Positions 41,634 through 52,484 of a stretch of DNA of 64,000 bases are shown one piece after another. The stretch lies in assembly GCF_002272135.1 (NCBI RefSeq), contig NZ_NPBF01000018.1, forward strand, positions 186,001 to 250,000. The letters are read 5' to 3'. This DNA comes from Virgibacillus sp. 7505 (GTDB lineage Bacteria > Bacillota > Bacilli > Bacillales > Amphibacillaceae). The number at the start of each line of letters is the position of its first letter. Positions within the stretch are counted from its first letter, which is position 1. The notes under the pieces were generated by a model. It ran no database searches. It saw only the letters and a program-made list of their open reading frames with translations, and was not told the origin of the DNA. Made by a program: the position numbers and the translations under genes.

Positions 41634-43145
41634 ATGTCGACTGGCAAGCATGAATCTTATTGGATCGAAACAAGCAGTTTTCCGAACTATGAGAAGCTGC
41701 AAGAGGATACGGAAACAGAGGTTTGCGTAGTCGGCGGAGGCATCGCAGGAATCACTACTGCTTACTTACTTACAAAAAAAGGCTATAAAATCACTTTAAT
41801 TGAGGCATTGAAACTTGGGCATGGTACAACAGGCTATACGACAGCCAAATTGACAGCTCAGCATGATTTAATCTATGATCAGCTAATCAGCAAATTTGGC
41901 GAAGAAACTGCTCGAATTCATTTTGATGCAGCAATGGAAACAATTGATTTTGTAAGGGAAACAGAAAAGGATTTACAGGCAGATTTTCAAATAAGCCAGG
42001 AACCCGCTTATGTCTTCACTGATGAAAAGAAAAATGTCCGCCAAATTGAAAAGGAATGGCAAGCATATGAGAAGCTAGGCATACCAGGTGCATTGGTAGA
42101 CGAAATAGCACTGCCGCTTTCCGTACAAAAAGCGGTAAGGATGGATAATCAAGCACAATTCCATCCGCTTCTTTTCCTCCAAGCGATGGCAGAATACATC
42201 AGCTCACATGGCGGGCATATTTATGAAGACACTCGTGCCGAAACGATCGAAGAAGGTGAACCAGCTACTGTCAAGCTGAAGGGTGGCGGGAGTGTAACAG
42301 CCAAGCATGTGGTAATAGCTACTCACTTCCCTTTTTATGATTTCAAAGGAGCTTACTTTGCACGTTTGGATATCGCTAGATCTTACATTGTTGCAGGTAA
42401 AAGCCCGTATACCTATCCAGGCGGTATGTATATATCCATTGACAGTCCATCAAGATCTGTCCGAAGTGCAAAGGACAAGAGCGGGAATACATTATGGCTG
42501 ATCGGTGGCGATGGGCATCGAACCGGTAAAGGAAATAATATGAAAGAACATTATAGTAATCTCCGCAATTGGGGCAGATCGGAATTCGATATAGGTGAAT
42601 TTGATTATAACTGGTCCGCAGAGGATTTCATGAGTCTGGATAGTCTTTTCTATATCGGCCGTATAACGAAACGGACTCCAAATCTTTATGTTGCCACCGC
42701 ATTTCGTAAATGGGGTATGTCCGGGGGTATCACCGCAGCGAAGGAAATCACTTCTTTGATTGAAAATGGCAAAAGTATGTATAACGATATTTACAATCCG
42801 GCAAGGCAGGATGGAATCAAAGGCATTGGTACGTTAGCCAAAAATATGGTGGAAGTGAGTAAAGAGCTCGTATCCGGAAAACTCGAGAAAACAGAAAAGA
42901 CCATCGAAGAGCTGGATCGTGGTGAGGCAGGAAAAATACGACAAAATGGCATGCTTGTTGGTATCTATAAAGATAATGATGGTACTGTCCATAAAGTAGA
43001 CACTACATGTACTCATATGGGTTGTGAAGTACATTGGAACAATGCAGAAACAACCTGGGATTGCCCTTGCCATGGCTCGCGCTTCAGAGCAAGCGGGGAA
43101 GTTATAGAAGGACCGGCGGTAAAGGACTTGAAAAAGGTAGATTAA
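41634..43145 (+). CDS. FAD-dependent oxidoreductase with C-terminal Rieske domain (YhfW type), copy 1
   Basis: A 503-residue fusion. Residues 25-400 form a DAO-type flavoprotein (VCVVGGGIAGITTAYLLTKK, then LGHGTTGYTTAKLTAQH). Residues 410-503 form a Rieske domain with CTHMGC and CPCHGS supplying the two Cys and two His of the 2Fe-2S cluster. This is the YhfW family, a cytoplasmic redox enzyme with unknown substrate. AAAAAGGAG precedes the ATG. A related gene lies 421 bases downstream on the same strand, with acylphosphatase between them on the other strand. Confidence 0.88.
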   Translation: MSTGKHESYWIETSSFPNYEKLQEDTETEVCVVGGGIAGITTAYLLTKKGYKITLIEALKLGHGTTGYTTAKLTAQHDLIYDQLISKFGEETARIHFDAAMETIDFVRETEKDLQADFQISQEPAYVFTDEKKNVRQIEKEWQAYEKLGIPGALVDEIALPLSVQKAVRMDNQAQFHPLLFLQAMAEYISSHGGHIYEDTRAETIEEGEPATVKLKGGGSVTAKHVVIATHFPFYDFKGAYFARLDIARSYIVAGKSPYTYPGGMYISIDSPSRSVRSAKDKSGNTLWLIGGDGHRTGKGNNMKEHYSNLRNWGRSEFDIGEFDYNWSAEDFMSLDSLFYIGRITKRTPNLYVATAFRKWGMSGGITAAKEITSLIENGKSMYNDIYNPARQDGIKGIGTLAKNMVEVSKELVSGKLEKTEKTIEELDRGEAGKIRQNGMLVGIYKDNDGTVHKVDTTCTHMGCEVHWNNAETTWDCPCHGSRFRASGEVIEGPAVKDLKKVD

Positions 43146-43146
43146 A

Positions 43147-43180
43147 AAAACGCTCGGCTATATGCCGGGCGTTTTTCATT
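43147..43180. terminator. Bidirectional terminator between FAD-Rieske copy 1 and acylphosphatase
   Basis: A-run, ACGCTCGGC, loop, GCCGGGCGT, T-run, with one wobble pair. Serves convergent genes. Confidence 0.88.
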
Positions 43181-43452
43181 TACCTTACTTCAAAACGTCT
43201 GAAGCCTTGCTGTTTTTCTAAGTATTTCAAATCAACTTGTTTCACTTTTATAAAGTTATTCGGACCTTTGCGAATCTGCTGGATGAATTGTTCTACTTTT
43301 TCTGGATCACCTTCAGCATCAACTCTAACAGTACCATCTGCCTCGTTCCGGACAAAACCCACTAACTCAAGATTTCGGGCGATTTCAGCGGCAGCAAGCC
43401 GGAAACCAACACCTTGAACCTTACCTCCAACTACCATCTGAACGCATTTCAT
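43180..43452 (-). CDS. acyP: Acylphosphatase
   Basis: A 90-residue enzyme hydrolysing carboxyl-phosphate bonds. The catalytic Arg and phosphate loop are in GGKVQGVGFRLAA and the catalytic Asn in GFVRNEADGTV. AAGGAGGCGG precedes the ATG at 43452; upstream in-frame codons to 43506 lack a site. It is on the opposite strand between two FAD-Rieske paralogues. Confidence 0.93.
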   Translation of the reverse strand: MKCVQMVVGGKVQGVGFRLAAAEIARNLELVGFVRNEADGTVRVDAEGDPEKVEQFIQQIRKGPNNFIKVKQVDLKYLEKQQGFRRFEVR

Positions 43453-43566
43453 ACCTATACCGCCTCCTTGCAAAACGTCTTCCCTGATAGCGTATACAAA
43501 AAACATTTGATTAACACATCATTTCTTTGGCAAAAATGGTGCTATTACTACAGATGGAGGATAATC

Positions 43567-45084
43567 ATGACACATAATAAAAGCTATTGGCGGGAGAAGA
43601 CGGAGATACCGCAGTTTGAGACACTCCGTTACGATACAGAAAGTGAAATCGTCATTGTCGGCGGAGGTATTACCGGTATTGTCACAGGATACATGCTTGC
43701 AAAGGAAGGGCGGCAAGTGACCATTCTGGAGGCTGACAGTCTCTATAGCGGAACTACAGGCTATACGACCGCAAAGCTGACTGCTCAGCATGGGTTGATC
43801 TACGATGAATATATCCAGCATTTTAATAAGGATACAGCTAAGACACATTATGAAGCGTGCATGGATGCTATCAGATTTGTAAAAGAGACGACTTCCGCGC
43901 ACAGTATCGACTGCCATCTGGTAGAACAGGACGCTTATATCTATACAAAGGATAAACAAAACATCAATAAGTTGGAGAAGGAATACGACGCATATCAGAA
44001 GCTTGGTATACAGGGAGAACTGACTGATTCAATTCCGCTTGGTTTTGATGTGGAGAAGGCATTGATCATGAAAGAACAGTACCAATATCATCCGCTGGAA
44101 TTCCTTAACGGTTTACTTCAAGTATTTCTTGATAATGGAGGTAAGGTATATACAGATACACCAGTTGACACTATCGAAGAGGGACAGGAACCTGTTGTGG
44201 TTACAAAGAGCGGAGTGAAGGTAAACTGCAAAAAGGTAGTCGTTGCTTCGCATTTTCCTTTTTACGACGGAAAAGGCTTCTACTTTGCCAGACTGTATCA
44301 GGATAGATCTTACGTAGTGGCTGCTAAGCCAAAAACGTCTTATCCTGGCGGCATGTATATCAATGCAGATACTCCTTCCAGATCTGTGCGCAGCATTGAA
44401 ACCGAAGAGCACGGCACCTTACTTCTCATAGGAGGGGAATCCCATCGTACAGGTGAAGGTCATCCTGAGGAAACATATTATAAGGAACTCGCGGACTTTG
44501 CCGCTTATCTGGATACAGAGACTCCAATCTATATGTGGTCGGCTCAGGATATCGTCACATTGGACAATCTGCCATACATCGGTCATATCAGCAAAGGCAA
44601 CGATAATATCTTTGTCGCTACTGGATATCGTAAATGGGGTATGACTAGCAGTATCGTTGCAGGTCTTGAAATCAGTTCACTTATTACGGCAGGCAGCAGC
44701 CGCTACAAAAATATTTATCAGCCATCGAGGTTTCAGGCTGACCCGGATTTGGGTAGTGTAACTAAGAATGTTATGGAAGTTGCGAAGGAATTTGTGCTAG
44801 GTAAACTGGAACAGCCATATGAATATGTCCCGAATCTGAAGCGGGGCGAAGCGACCAAAGTGCGGTTTAATGGCCTGCTGCTTGGTGTCTATAAGGACGA
44901 AAACGGAGAAATCCACCAAGTCGATACAACTTGTACCCATATGAAGTGTGAAGTCAATTGGAATAGTGCTGAATCCAGCTGGGATTGCCCTTGTCATGGT
45001 TCACGTTTTTCTGGAACAGGTGATGTCCTTGAAGGACCGGCGAAAAAGCCGTTGAAAAAATTGGATCGCGGGCTGAACAGTTAA
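43567..45084 (+). CDS. FAD-dependent oxidoreductase with C-terminal Rieske domain (YhfW type), copy 2
   Basis: A 505-residue paralogue of the gene at 41634 with the same layout: IVIVGGGITGIVTGYMLAKE, SGTTGYTTAKLTAQHGLIYD, a matching THFPFYD/SHFPFYD and FARL block, and Rieske CTHMKC and CPCHGS. Cluster ligands are intact. The proteins are clearly related along their whole length but well diverged, so the duplication is old. GGAGGATAATC precedes the ATG at 43567; the frame continues upstream through the acyP promoter region but has no start signal there. Confidence 0.88.
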   Translation: MTHNKSYWREKTEIPQFETLRYDTESEIVIVGGGITGIVTGYMLAKEGRQVTILEADSLYSGTTGYTTAKLTAQHGLIYDEYIQHFNKDTAKTHYEACMDAIRFVKETTSAHSIDCHLVEQDAYIYTKDKQNINKLEKEYDAYQKLGIQGELTDSIPLGFDVEKALIMKEQYQYHPLEFLNGLLQVFLDNGGKVYTDTPVDTIEEGQEPVVVTKSGVKVNCKKVVVASHFPFYDGKGFYFARLYQDRSYVVAAKPKTSYPGGMYINADTPSRSVRSIETEEHGTLLLIGGESHRTGEGHPEETYYKELADFAAYLDTETPIYMWSAQDIVTLDNLPYIGHISKGNDNIFVATGYRKWGMTSSIVAGLEISSLITAGSSRYKNIYQPSRFQADPDLGSVTKNVMEVAKEFVLGKLEQPYEYVPNLKRGEATKVRFNGLLLGVYKDENGEIHQVDTTCTHMKCEVNWNSAESSWDCPCHGSRFSGTGDVLEGPAKKPLKKLDRGLNS

Positions 45085-45201
45085 CAACTTATTTACACAT
45101 TCTCAAATCTTCCTTAACACCATATTGTTTTTCATTGCAGCATCGTTAGCATATAATTGTTAACGAACGTACCAAGAAATGTTGATGTCACAGGAGGATG
45201 A

Positions 45202-46353
<1,152 letters not shown>

Positions 46354-46362
46354 GAGTACACA

Positions 46363-47517
46363 TTGAAAATCGTCATTATCACCGAGACATTTCTGCCATC
46401 GACTGACGGTGTCGTCACCCGGCTCACCGAAGCGATCAAGTTCCTGCGAAGCCAGAATCATGAAGTCGTCGTCATCGCTCCGGATTTAGGTGTTACTGAG
46501 TACGAAGGCGCTCTTGTGGAAGGGGTTGGAACGGTAACGATGCCATTTTACCGTTCCAAGAAATTCTCCTTGCCGACTAGGCGAATTAAATCCTTGCTGG
46601 AGAAGCATCAGCCGGATCTCGTACATGTGGCGAACCCAGCCCTGGTCGGAGTAGCGGGAATACATTATGCACATAAGAAAGGACTGCCGCTTTTGGCGTC
46701 TTATCATACACATGTACCGAAATACCTTGATTATTACAAGTTGTATAAACCTTTAAAGCCATTATTCTGGTGGCATTTCCGTAGGTTGCATAATACAGCT
46801 GACATTAATCTGTGTACGTCTGCTGCCATCAAGCAGGAGCTTGACGAACACGGCTTCGAGAGGATGCATGTGTTGCGCAGAGGCGTCGATATAGAGAAAC
46901 GGCATCCGAATTTTTATTCAGAACGTATGCGTGATCGGCTTTTGCAAGGAGATCATAGTAAGAAACTGCTTATCTTTGTCGGCAGATTGGCAATTGAAAA
47001 GGAAATCCATAAGATTCGTCCATTGCTGGATGAACGGGATGACTTAGCATTAGCCATTATCGGAGACGGTCCTGCTCGTAAAGAATTGGAGAAGATATTT
47101 GCAGGAACAAACACGCTGTTCACAGGCTTTCTACATGGAGAAGAGCTATCACAGGCGTTTGCTTCTGCGGATGCTTTTCTGTTCCCGTCTGTTACCGAGA
47201 CACTCGGTCTGGTTATACTAGAAGCTATGGCATCCGGTATTCCAGTCATTGCTGCTAAAAGCGGACCGACACTGGAGCAAATCGAGGAAGGCAAGACAGG
47301 ATTCCTCTTTGAAAATGAGGATGTAGCCAGCATGAGTAAAGCGGTTGGCAGACTCGATAATCAGGAATTAGCAGCTATAATGAAGCAGAATGTGCGAATA
47401 GAAGCTGAGAAGCATTCCTGGACGAATGCTTCCAGTGAATTATTCGATTACTATTTAGAGACTATTCAAGCAAGATCCCCCGTATATCAAGCAGTGCAAA
47501 ACCCGAGCTCCAGGTAA
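46363..47517 (+). CDS. sqdX: SqdX/SQD2-like sulfoquinovosyl-diacylglycerol synthase
   Basis: A 384-residue GT4 glycosyltransferase expected to transfer sulfoquinovose to diacylglycerol. The N-terminal TETFLPSTDGVVTRLTE and LVHVANPALVG with SYHTHVPKYLDYY match SqdX/SQD2; the C-terminal nucleotide-sugar domain has FVGRLAIEKEI and FPSVTETLGLVILEAMASG. The TTG at 46363 lies nine bases after the sqdB stop and its ribosome site AGGAGT overlaps that stop. The role is inferred from the neighbour; related GT4 enzymes also make other glycolipids. Confidence 0.82.
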   Translation: MKIVIITETFLPSTDGVVTRLTEAIKFLRSQNHEVVVIAPDLGVTEYEGALVEGVGTVTMPFYRSKKFSLPTRRIKSLLEKHQPDLVHVANPALVGVAGIHYAHKKGLPLLASYHTHVPKYLDYYKLYKPLKPLFWWHFRRLHNTADINLCTSAAIKQELDEHGFERMHVLRRGVDIEKRHPNFYSERMRDRLLQGDHSKKLLIFVGRLAIEKEIHKIRPLLDERDDLALAIIGDGPARKELEKIFAGTNTLFTGFLHGEELSQAFASADAFLFPSVTETLGLVILEAMASGIPVIAAKSGPTLEQIEEGKTGFLFENEDVASMSKAVGRLDNQELAAIMKQNVRIEAEKHSWTNASSELFDYYLETIQARSPVYQAVQNPSSR

Positions 47518-47537
47518 CGGAGCCGGGTTTTTGCATG
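47499..47537 (+). terminator. Terminator of the sqdB-sqdX operon
   Basis: AAACCCGAGCTCC, seven-base loop, GGAGCCGGGTTT, T-run. It overlaps the sqdX stop codon. Confidence 0.85.
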
Positions 47538-47598
47538 TTTAAGCTTTTTATCATATGGTTAACAATAAGAAAAAGCACACGAAATGAGGTGCAGCAGC

Positions 47599-47691
47599 AT
47601 GAAATTCTTCAAAGGTCTGCTATTCGGGATCATGTTCGCCCTTCCATTCTGGATAGTGCTGATTTATTTACTTTTTTTCCGTAAAGGATAA
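47599..47691 (+). CDS. 30-residue membrane peptide
   Basis: The frame encodes a short basic start (MKFFKG), one hydrophobic span (LLFGIMFALPFWIVLIYLLF) and FRKG at the end. GAGGTG lies ten bases before the ATG. It is between the sqd terminator and a quinone reductase-like gene, 28 bases ahead of the latter, so it may be the first gene of that transcript. Small single-span peptides of this kind are frequent in Bacillus, but I do not recognise this one. Confidence 0.5.
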   Translation: MKFFKGLLFGIMFALPFWIVLIYLLFFRKG

Positions 47692-47719
47692 AAATAAAGG
47701 CAGAAAGGGAGTCTTAACT

Positions 47720-48691
47720 ATGAGAGCAATCACATTACAAGGTTTCGGAGGACCAGAAAAGTTAAAACTGGAGGAATCTGATAAACCAAAAATAAAACCG
47801 GACGAAATTCTTGTCGCTGTAAAGGCTTCAGCAATCAACCGTGCCGATATAGAAAAGCGCAAAGGAAACTATCCATCCAGTGATTTCGATCCTATTTTAG
47901 GCTTGGAAATTGCCGGTGTCGTAGAAGAAGCAGGAGAGGAAGCCTACGGATGGGAAAAGGGAGACCGCATCTTTGGACTCATTCCATCTGGCGGCTATGC
48001 TGAATACGCTGTACTTAACAGTAAGCTGGCAATGCCAATTCCAGAGCATCTAAGCTATGAAGAGGCAGCGGCGGTCCCGGAAGTCTTCCTGACAGCTTAT
48101 CAGACGCTACATTGGCTCGGAGAGCTTAAACAGGGTGAAACCGTTTTGATCCATGCTGGTGCAAGTGGTGTTGGAACTGCTGCCATACAATTGGCGAAGC
48201 AAGCAGGTGCAACGGTTGCAGTTACAGCTGGATCACAGGAAAAACTTGATTTCTGTAAAGAGCTTGGCGCTGACATCACAATTAACTATAAAGAGGAAGA
48301 TTTTGCTGAAAAGCTTGCCGATACAGGTGCTGATGTTATTCTGGACTTCATTGGAGCAACATACTGGAATCAGAATATCAAAACACTTAAAACTGACGGC
48401 AGATTGATCTTAATTGGATTCTTAGGTGGTACGGAGCTAGAGAATGTATCCATAATGCCGTTGCTTGCAAAGCGCTTACATGTAAAAGGAACATTATTAA
48501 GCACAAGAAGCATTGATTACAAAGCCAGACTGACAGCTGATTTAATCGATAATGTATTGCCATTGTTAGAATCTAAAGCAATCAAGCCGATTGTCGATAA
48601 AGTATTTCCGTTAGCGGAAGTCTCGGATTCTCATGAATATATGGAAAGCAATAAGAATACAGGAAAAATCGTATTACACGTGGCAGATTAA
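47720..48691 (+). CDS. Zinc-independent quinone oxidoreductase-like protein
   Basis: A 323-residue MDR-family NADPH oxidoreductase of the QOR/PIG3 type. Features are SAINRADIEKRKGNYP, LGLEIAGVVEEAG, and the cofactor motif VLIHAGASGVGTAAIQLAKQAGA. The catalytic-zinc ligands of alcohol dehydrogenases are lacking. It probably reduces quinones or enones; substrate unknown. AGAAAGGGAG precedes the ATG. Confidence 0.88.
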   Translation: MRAITLQGFGGPEKLKLEESDKPKIKPDEILVAVKASAINRADIEKRKGNYPSSDFDPILGLEIAGVVEEAGEEAYGWEKGDRIFGLIPSGGYAEYAVLNSKLAMPIPEHLSYEEAAAVPEVFLTAYQTLHWLGELKQGETVLIHAGASGVGTAAIQLAKQAGATVAVTAGSQEKLDFCKELGADITINYKEEDFAEKLADTGADVILDFIGATYWNQNIKTLKTDGRLILIGFLGGTELENVSIMPLLAKRLHVKGTLLSTRSIDYKARLTADLIDNVLPLLESKAIKPIVDKVFPLAEVSDSHEYMESNKNTGKIVLHVAD

Positions 48692-48692
48692 T

Positions 48693-48740
48693 AAGAAAAA
48701 CGGATTGTGCAGCAAAACTGTTTGCATAGTCCGTTTTTTG
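48693..48740 (+). terminator. Terminator of the quinone reductase-like gene
   Basis: AAAAACGGA..TGCA pairs with TGCA..TCCGTTTTTT through an interrupted stem ending in a T-run. Confidence 0.75.
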
Positions 48741-49245
48741 ATTTTGTCTCATTATCTTAAGAATACTTGGGATTTGAGATAAGATACAGTGTTTTTCATT
48801 TACTTCCGATAATATATATTATGTAAACTAAGTTATTTTAAAATAACGAGTACCAATAGTTCACTTACTTCTACTTCTATTTACGCCTGCTTTTTAGCTA
48901 TCCATGATTTGCAATTGTAGGTTCACCTGTGCTTATTATAAATTTTACTCGCATTGCTACCGAGTTTTATTCCATAAGGACCTTTAATTTCGGCTGTCGA
49001 TAGCTACTATGTTACCAGATGCTTAAAACGGCATAGTTTTTGATTCTAACCTTATCTGCAGCAATATTTATAGTGTATCCTATTTTGGGCAGCCTTTTTA
49101 TCGTATACAATTCTAGTGGAAATACAATTTAAAAGGCTTTATAAAAATAATGTTTTTAATGGTATTCCTGTTGATCCCATCTCTTTTGTTAATTACGCTT
49201 GCAAAGTTCACTTCAGCTGCGTTACTCAAATTCGATTGATATACT
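48741..49245. other. AT-rich intergenic region without a gene
   Basis: About 500 bases with no open frame that carries a ribosome site on either strand. It contains a perfect 16-base palindrome, GTTATTTTAAAATAAC at 48832-48847. No RNA motif or relic protein could be recognised. Confidence 0.6.
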
Positions 49246-49281
49246 AAAAAAGGGTGAATCATAATGATTCCACCCTTTTCA
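49246..49281 (-). terminator. Terminator of nagZ-namZ
   Basis: On the minus strand AAAAGGGTG(G)AATCA, TTA, TGATTCACCC then a six-base T-run, just after the namZ stop. Confidence 0.88.
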
Positions 49282-49286
49282 AACAA

Positions 49287-50528
49287 TTACTTATAAATTA
49301 AGTACTCTTTTCGAACCTTCTTAAATTCATATAGATCTTTCTGATATTTTTTCGTGATTTCTCTAACGGATGCTCCTTCCAGAATCATTGTTCTGACCCA
49401 ATCGTTTCCAATTAATTTATCAAAGAAGTTGTTTGAAAGGAATTCGAAATCGTCTGGATACATGTCATGAATTGTTTTAATGATGTGAAGTCCTGTTGTT
49501 ACCGCATCGAATTCAGCGCGGTCTGTTACATAAATTTCAACACCATGGCTGAGTTTTCCAGCATGTTTTGAAGATGTCGGTGTAAAGGATGCAGCCCTGA
49601 ATGTCACGCCTGGCAGATTGAGTGAGTTCAATTCTGCAGCAAGATTTGTACTGTTGATAAAAGGTGCGCCGATCAGTTCAAATGGCTTGGTTGTTCCCCG
49701 CCCTTCTGAAAGGTTTGTTCCTTCAATCAGACCGGTTGCAGGATAAACAAATGTTGTTGAAACTGTCGGCATATTTGGTGACGGCAGGACGAATGGAAGT
49801 CCTGTGTCTTCGAAATCCATGGACCGCTTCCAGCCTTTCATTTTGACGACTCTCAAATCTGCTCCAATATTAAATTCTTCGTTGAAGAAGGAAGCAAGCT
49901 CTCCGACTGTCATACCGTGCTTTGTTGGAATTGGATACATCCCTACAAAGGAAGAGAAATCAGGCTCGAGTACAGGACCATCAACTGAAAGTCCGCCTAG
50001 AGGATTCGGACGGTCAAGCACGACAATGGGAATGTTATTTTCTTTTGCTGCTTCCATGGCATAAGCCATCGTGTAGATGTATGTGTAGTACCGTGTGCCG
50101 ACGTCCTGAATATCAAAGACTAGCACTTCTACGTTTTTGAGCATTTCAGGTGTTGGTTTTCTTGTTTGTCCGTAGAGGCTGTATACAGGTAGTCCTGTTT
50201 TTTCGTCAATATAAGATTCAACATATTCCCCTGCCTGAGCATCACCGCGTACGCCATGCTCAGGACCGAATAAAGCTGTCAGTTCAATATCCGAATCTTC
50301 GTGCAGCAGATCAACAATGCTGTTCATTTTTGAGTCAATACCGGTCGGATTGGTAATTAAGCCAACTTTTTTGTCTTTTAAAAGTTCTTTCTGATCATCT
50401 AAAAGGACCTCAACACCAGGCGTTACTTTACTATCTTTCTTCCTCTTATGGGCAGCAACCTCTTTTTCCGCAGGAAAAGCACTTAAAGCCAGCAGCAGAA
50501 TCATTACCATCAACAATACTCTTTTCAA
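49287..50528 (-). CDS. namZ: Exo-beta-N-acetylmuramidase NamZ (DUF1343/YbbC)
   Basis: Secreted GH171 enzyme releasing N-acetylmuramic acid from the non-reducing end of peptidoglycan fragments. The 413-residue protein has a signal peptide (MKRVLLMVMILLLALSAFP) and the family motifs VGLITNPTGID, ALFGPEHGVRGDAQAG, FDIQDVGTRYYTYIYTM and GTNLSEGRGTTKPFE. It lies 24 bases after nagZ, the order seen in the B. subtilis murQRP-amiE-nagZ-namZ cluster, but amiE and the mur genes are not here. Confidence 0.92.
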   Translation of the reverse strand: MKRVLLMVMILLLALSAFPAEKEVAAHKRKKDSKVTPGVEVLLDDQKELLKDKKVGLITNPTGIDSKMNSIVDLLHEDSDIELTALFGPEHGVRGDAQAGEYVESYIDEKTGLPVYSLYGQTRKPTPEMLKNVEVLVFDIQDVGTRYYTYIYTMAYAMEAAKENNIPIVVLDRPNPLGGLSVDGPVLEPDFSSFVGMYPIPTKHGMTVGELASFFNEEFNIGADLRVVKMKGWKRSMDFEDTGLPFVLPSPNMPTVSTTFVYPATGLIEGTNLSEGRGTTKPFELIGAPFINSTNLAAELNSLNLPGVTFRAASFTPTSSKHAGKLSHGVEIYVTDRAEFDAVTTGLHIIKTIHDMYPDDFEFLSNNFFDKLIGNDWVRTMILEGASVREITKKYQKDLYEFKKVRKEYLIYK

Positions 50529-50552
50529 TGGAACTCCTCCCCTTTATTCGGA

Positions 50553-52472
50553 TTATTTAAGCAGCTTCCCTGAACGAATATCGAGTCCATAACCATATGG
50601 ATAAAGAACCTCTTCAGGTTGGGTGACAGATGGAATATCTACTGGTAATTTACCTTTTGGCTTTGATTCACCAAAAATCGTTTTAATGCCGGCAGGAATG
50701 TTCGGCTGTCTATATGCACCATTTGAATAGCCTTTAAAACCATAGACCGCAAGCACAGCTTTTGCTTCTTCAAAATTTCCGACATCATAAGGATTGCGCA
50801 GACTCATTAACACGAACTTTTTATTCTTTTCTTCAGCAACTTTCATGACAGCTCTTGGAAAAGCTGTTGCCCATTTGCTTGAATCCTGAATATTGTCATC
50901 AATGACGCCATCATTTACAGCAGGATCATTTTTCACAACATAGGAACCGGTAATAACATAGTCTGCTTCATCAACCATGGCTGCCACCTCTTCATTGAAG
51001 GACTTTTCCGAGAAAGCATAGCCAGTAACTTCAACATCTTTCTTCTTGCCTTTTAATTCGTTTATGCTTCTTGTCATCGCTTCTACTTGATCATCAAATG
51101 GAGCAAGCACGAGAACCTTCTCACCTTTTTTTGGTTTGAAAGGGAGTGTTTTGTCTTCGTTTTTCAAAAGCGTAACAGCATCCTCCGCCATTTTCTTTTC
51201 TTGCTTCAAATGCTCCTTGTTGCCTACTACTTTTAACGAGTTAGTTACTTTTTCTTCAATTGGCGCTTTGTCAGGATCCAAAATACCGCGTTTTTCTTTC
51301 AATTTTAGAATTCTCTCAACCGATGCATTTACTTGCTCCATCGGGAGATCTCCAGATTCGATTGCTGCTAGCACCGCGTTATAAACGGAAGCCAAATTCT
51401 TTTCCATTTCCAAAGAGTTCACTTGTGCAGGCATCAACGCAATATCTACACCTGATTTTAAAGCTAATACGACGGCTTCTTCCTGGCCGAAGTTATCTGA
51501 AATCGCTTTCATATTTAGGGCATCTGTGACAATGACACCTTCAAACCCCATTTCCTCGCGCAGCAATCCTGTCAACACTTTTTTGGAAAGTGTGGCTGGA
51601 ACCAAAATCTCCTGACCGTCTTTTTTGCTGATATACGTTGTATCATCAAAAGCAGGAAATTGAACGTGAGCTGTCATGATCATATCTACGCCTTCATCAA
51701 TTGCATTCTGAAAAGGCAGAAGCTCTACAGCTTGTAATCTATCCTTGTCATGTGTAACAAGCGGCAAACCGTAATGACTGTCAGTAGCAGTATCGCCATG
51801 TCCTGGAAAATGCTTTGCTGTTGCAGCAACATTTTGTCGTTGCAGTCCTTGTATAGTCTCAATGCCTAACTTTGAGACAAGCTCTGGATTAGAACTGTAT
51901 GAACGGACACCGATTACAGGATTATCAGGATTGTTGTTTACATCCAATGAGGGGCCGAAGTTTACATTTACACCAAGAGACGATAATTCTTCCCCAATGA
52001 TTTTGCCAGTTTGATAGGCATATTTCTCACTTCGTGTTGCACCTAACGCCATGTTGCCTGGCAGATTCGTTCCCGTTTGCAGACGTGTCACGATTCCGCC
52101 TTCCTGATCAATGGTTATGAAAAGCGGTATTTCCGGGCTTGCATTTTGCAAGCCATCTATCAAACGGACTGTTTGTTCAGTACCTACGACGTTTTCAGCA
52201 AATAGGATAACTCCCCCTAAATGATATTTCTGAATGATGCTTCCCACTTCATCGTTCATCTCTGTAAAACCTGTTGCTTTGCTTTCCCCTTGCTTTTGCC
52301 AGTTGCGGAAATCCGGCATAAGCATTTGACCCACTTTTTCTTCAACCGACATTCCTTCAACAATTGCCTTCACATCTGTTTCAGCCTTCACATCTGTAGG
52401 TTTGATTCCAACTAAAGCCGTAACTGAAAACGCAGCAACTAAAGCGGCTGCCGCCCATTTCTTTTTGAACAT
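50553..52472 (-). CDS. nagZ: Secreted beta-N-acetylglucosaminidase NagZ
   Basis: GH3 enzyme that removes N-acetylglucosamine from muropeptides, acting before NamZ. The 639-residue length is like the two-domain B. subtilis NagZ (YbbD). There is an N-terminal signal peptide ending near residue 30. The catalytic nucleophile is Asp317 ([11 protein letters not shown]) and the acid/base pair is in [16 protein letters not shown] (Asp231, His233); both are offset by one from the B. subtilis numbering I recall. The C-terminal domain is complete. AAGGGGATGGGG precedes the ATG. It heads a two-gene operon with namZ. Confidence 0.93.
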   Translation of the reverse strand: MFKKKWAAAALVAAFSVTALVGIKPTDVKAETDVKAIVEGMSVEEKVGQMLMPDFRNWQKQGESKATGFTEMNDEVGSIIQKYHLGGVILFAENVVGTEQTVRLIDGLQNASPEIPLFITIDQEGGIVTRLQTGTNLPGNMALGATRSEKYAYQTGKIIGEELSSLGVNVNFGPSLDVNNNPDNPVIGVRSYSSNPELVSKLGIETIQGLQRQNVAATAKHFPGHGDTATDSHYGLPLVTHDKDRLQAVELLPFQNAIDEGVDMIMTAHVQFPAFDDTTYISKKDGQEILVPATLSKKVLTGLLREEMGFEGVIVTDALNMKAISDNFGQEEAVVLALKSGVDIALMPAQVNSLEMEKNLASVYNAVLAAIESGDLPMEQVNASVERILKLKEKRGILDPDKAPIEEKVTNSLKVVGNKEHLKQEKKMAEDAVTLLKNEDKTLPFKPKKGEKVLVLAPFDDQVEAMTRSINELKGKKKDVEVTGYAFSEKSFNEEVAAMVDEADYVITGSYVVKNDPAVNDGVIDDNIQDSSKWATAFPRAVMKVAEEKNKKFVLMSLRNPYDVGNFEEAKAVLAVYGFKGYSNGAYRQPNIPAGIKTIFGESKPKGKLPVDIPSVTQPEEVLYPYGYGLDIRSGKLLK

Positions 52473-52484
52473 ATCCCCATCCCC

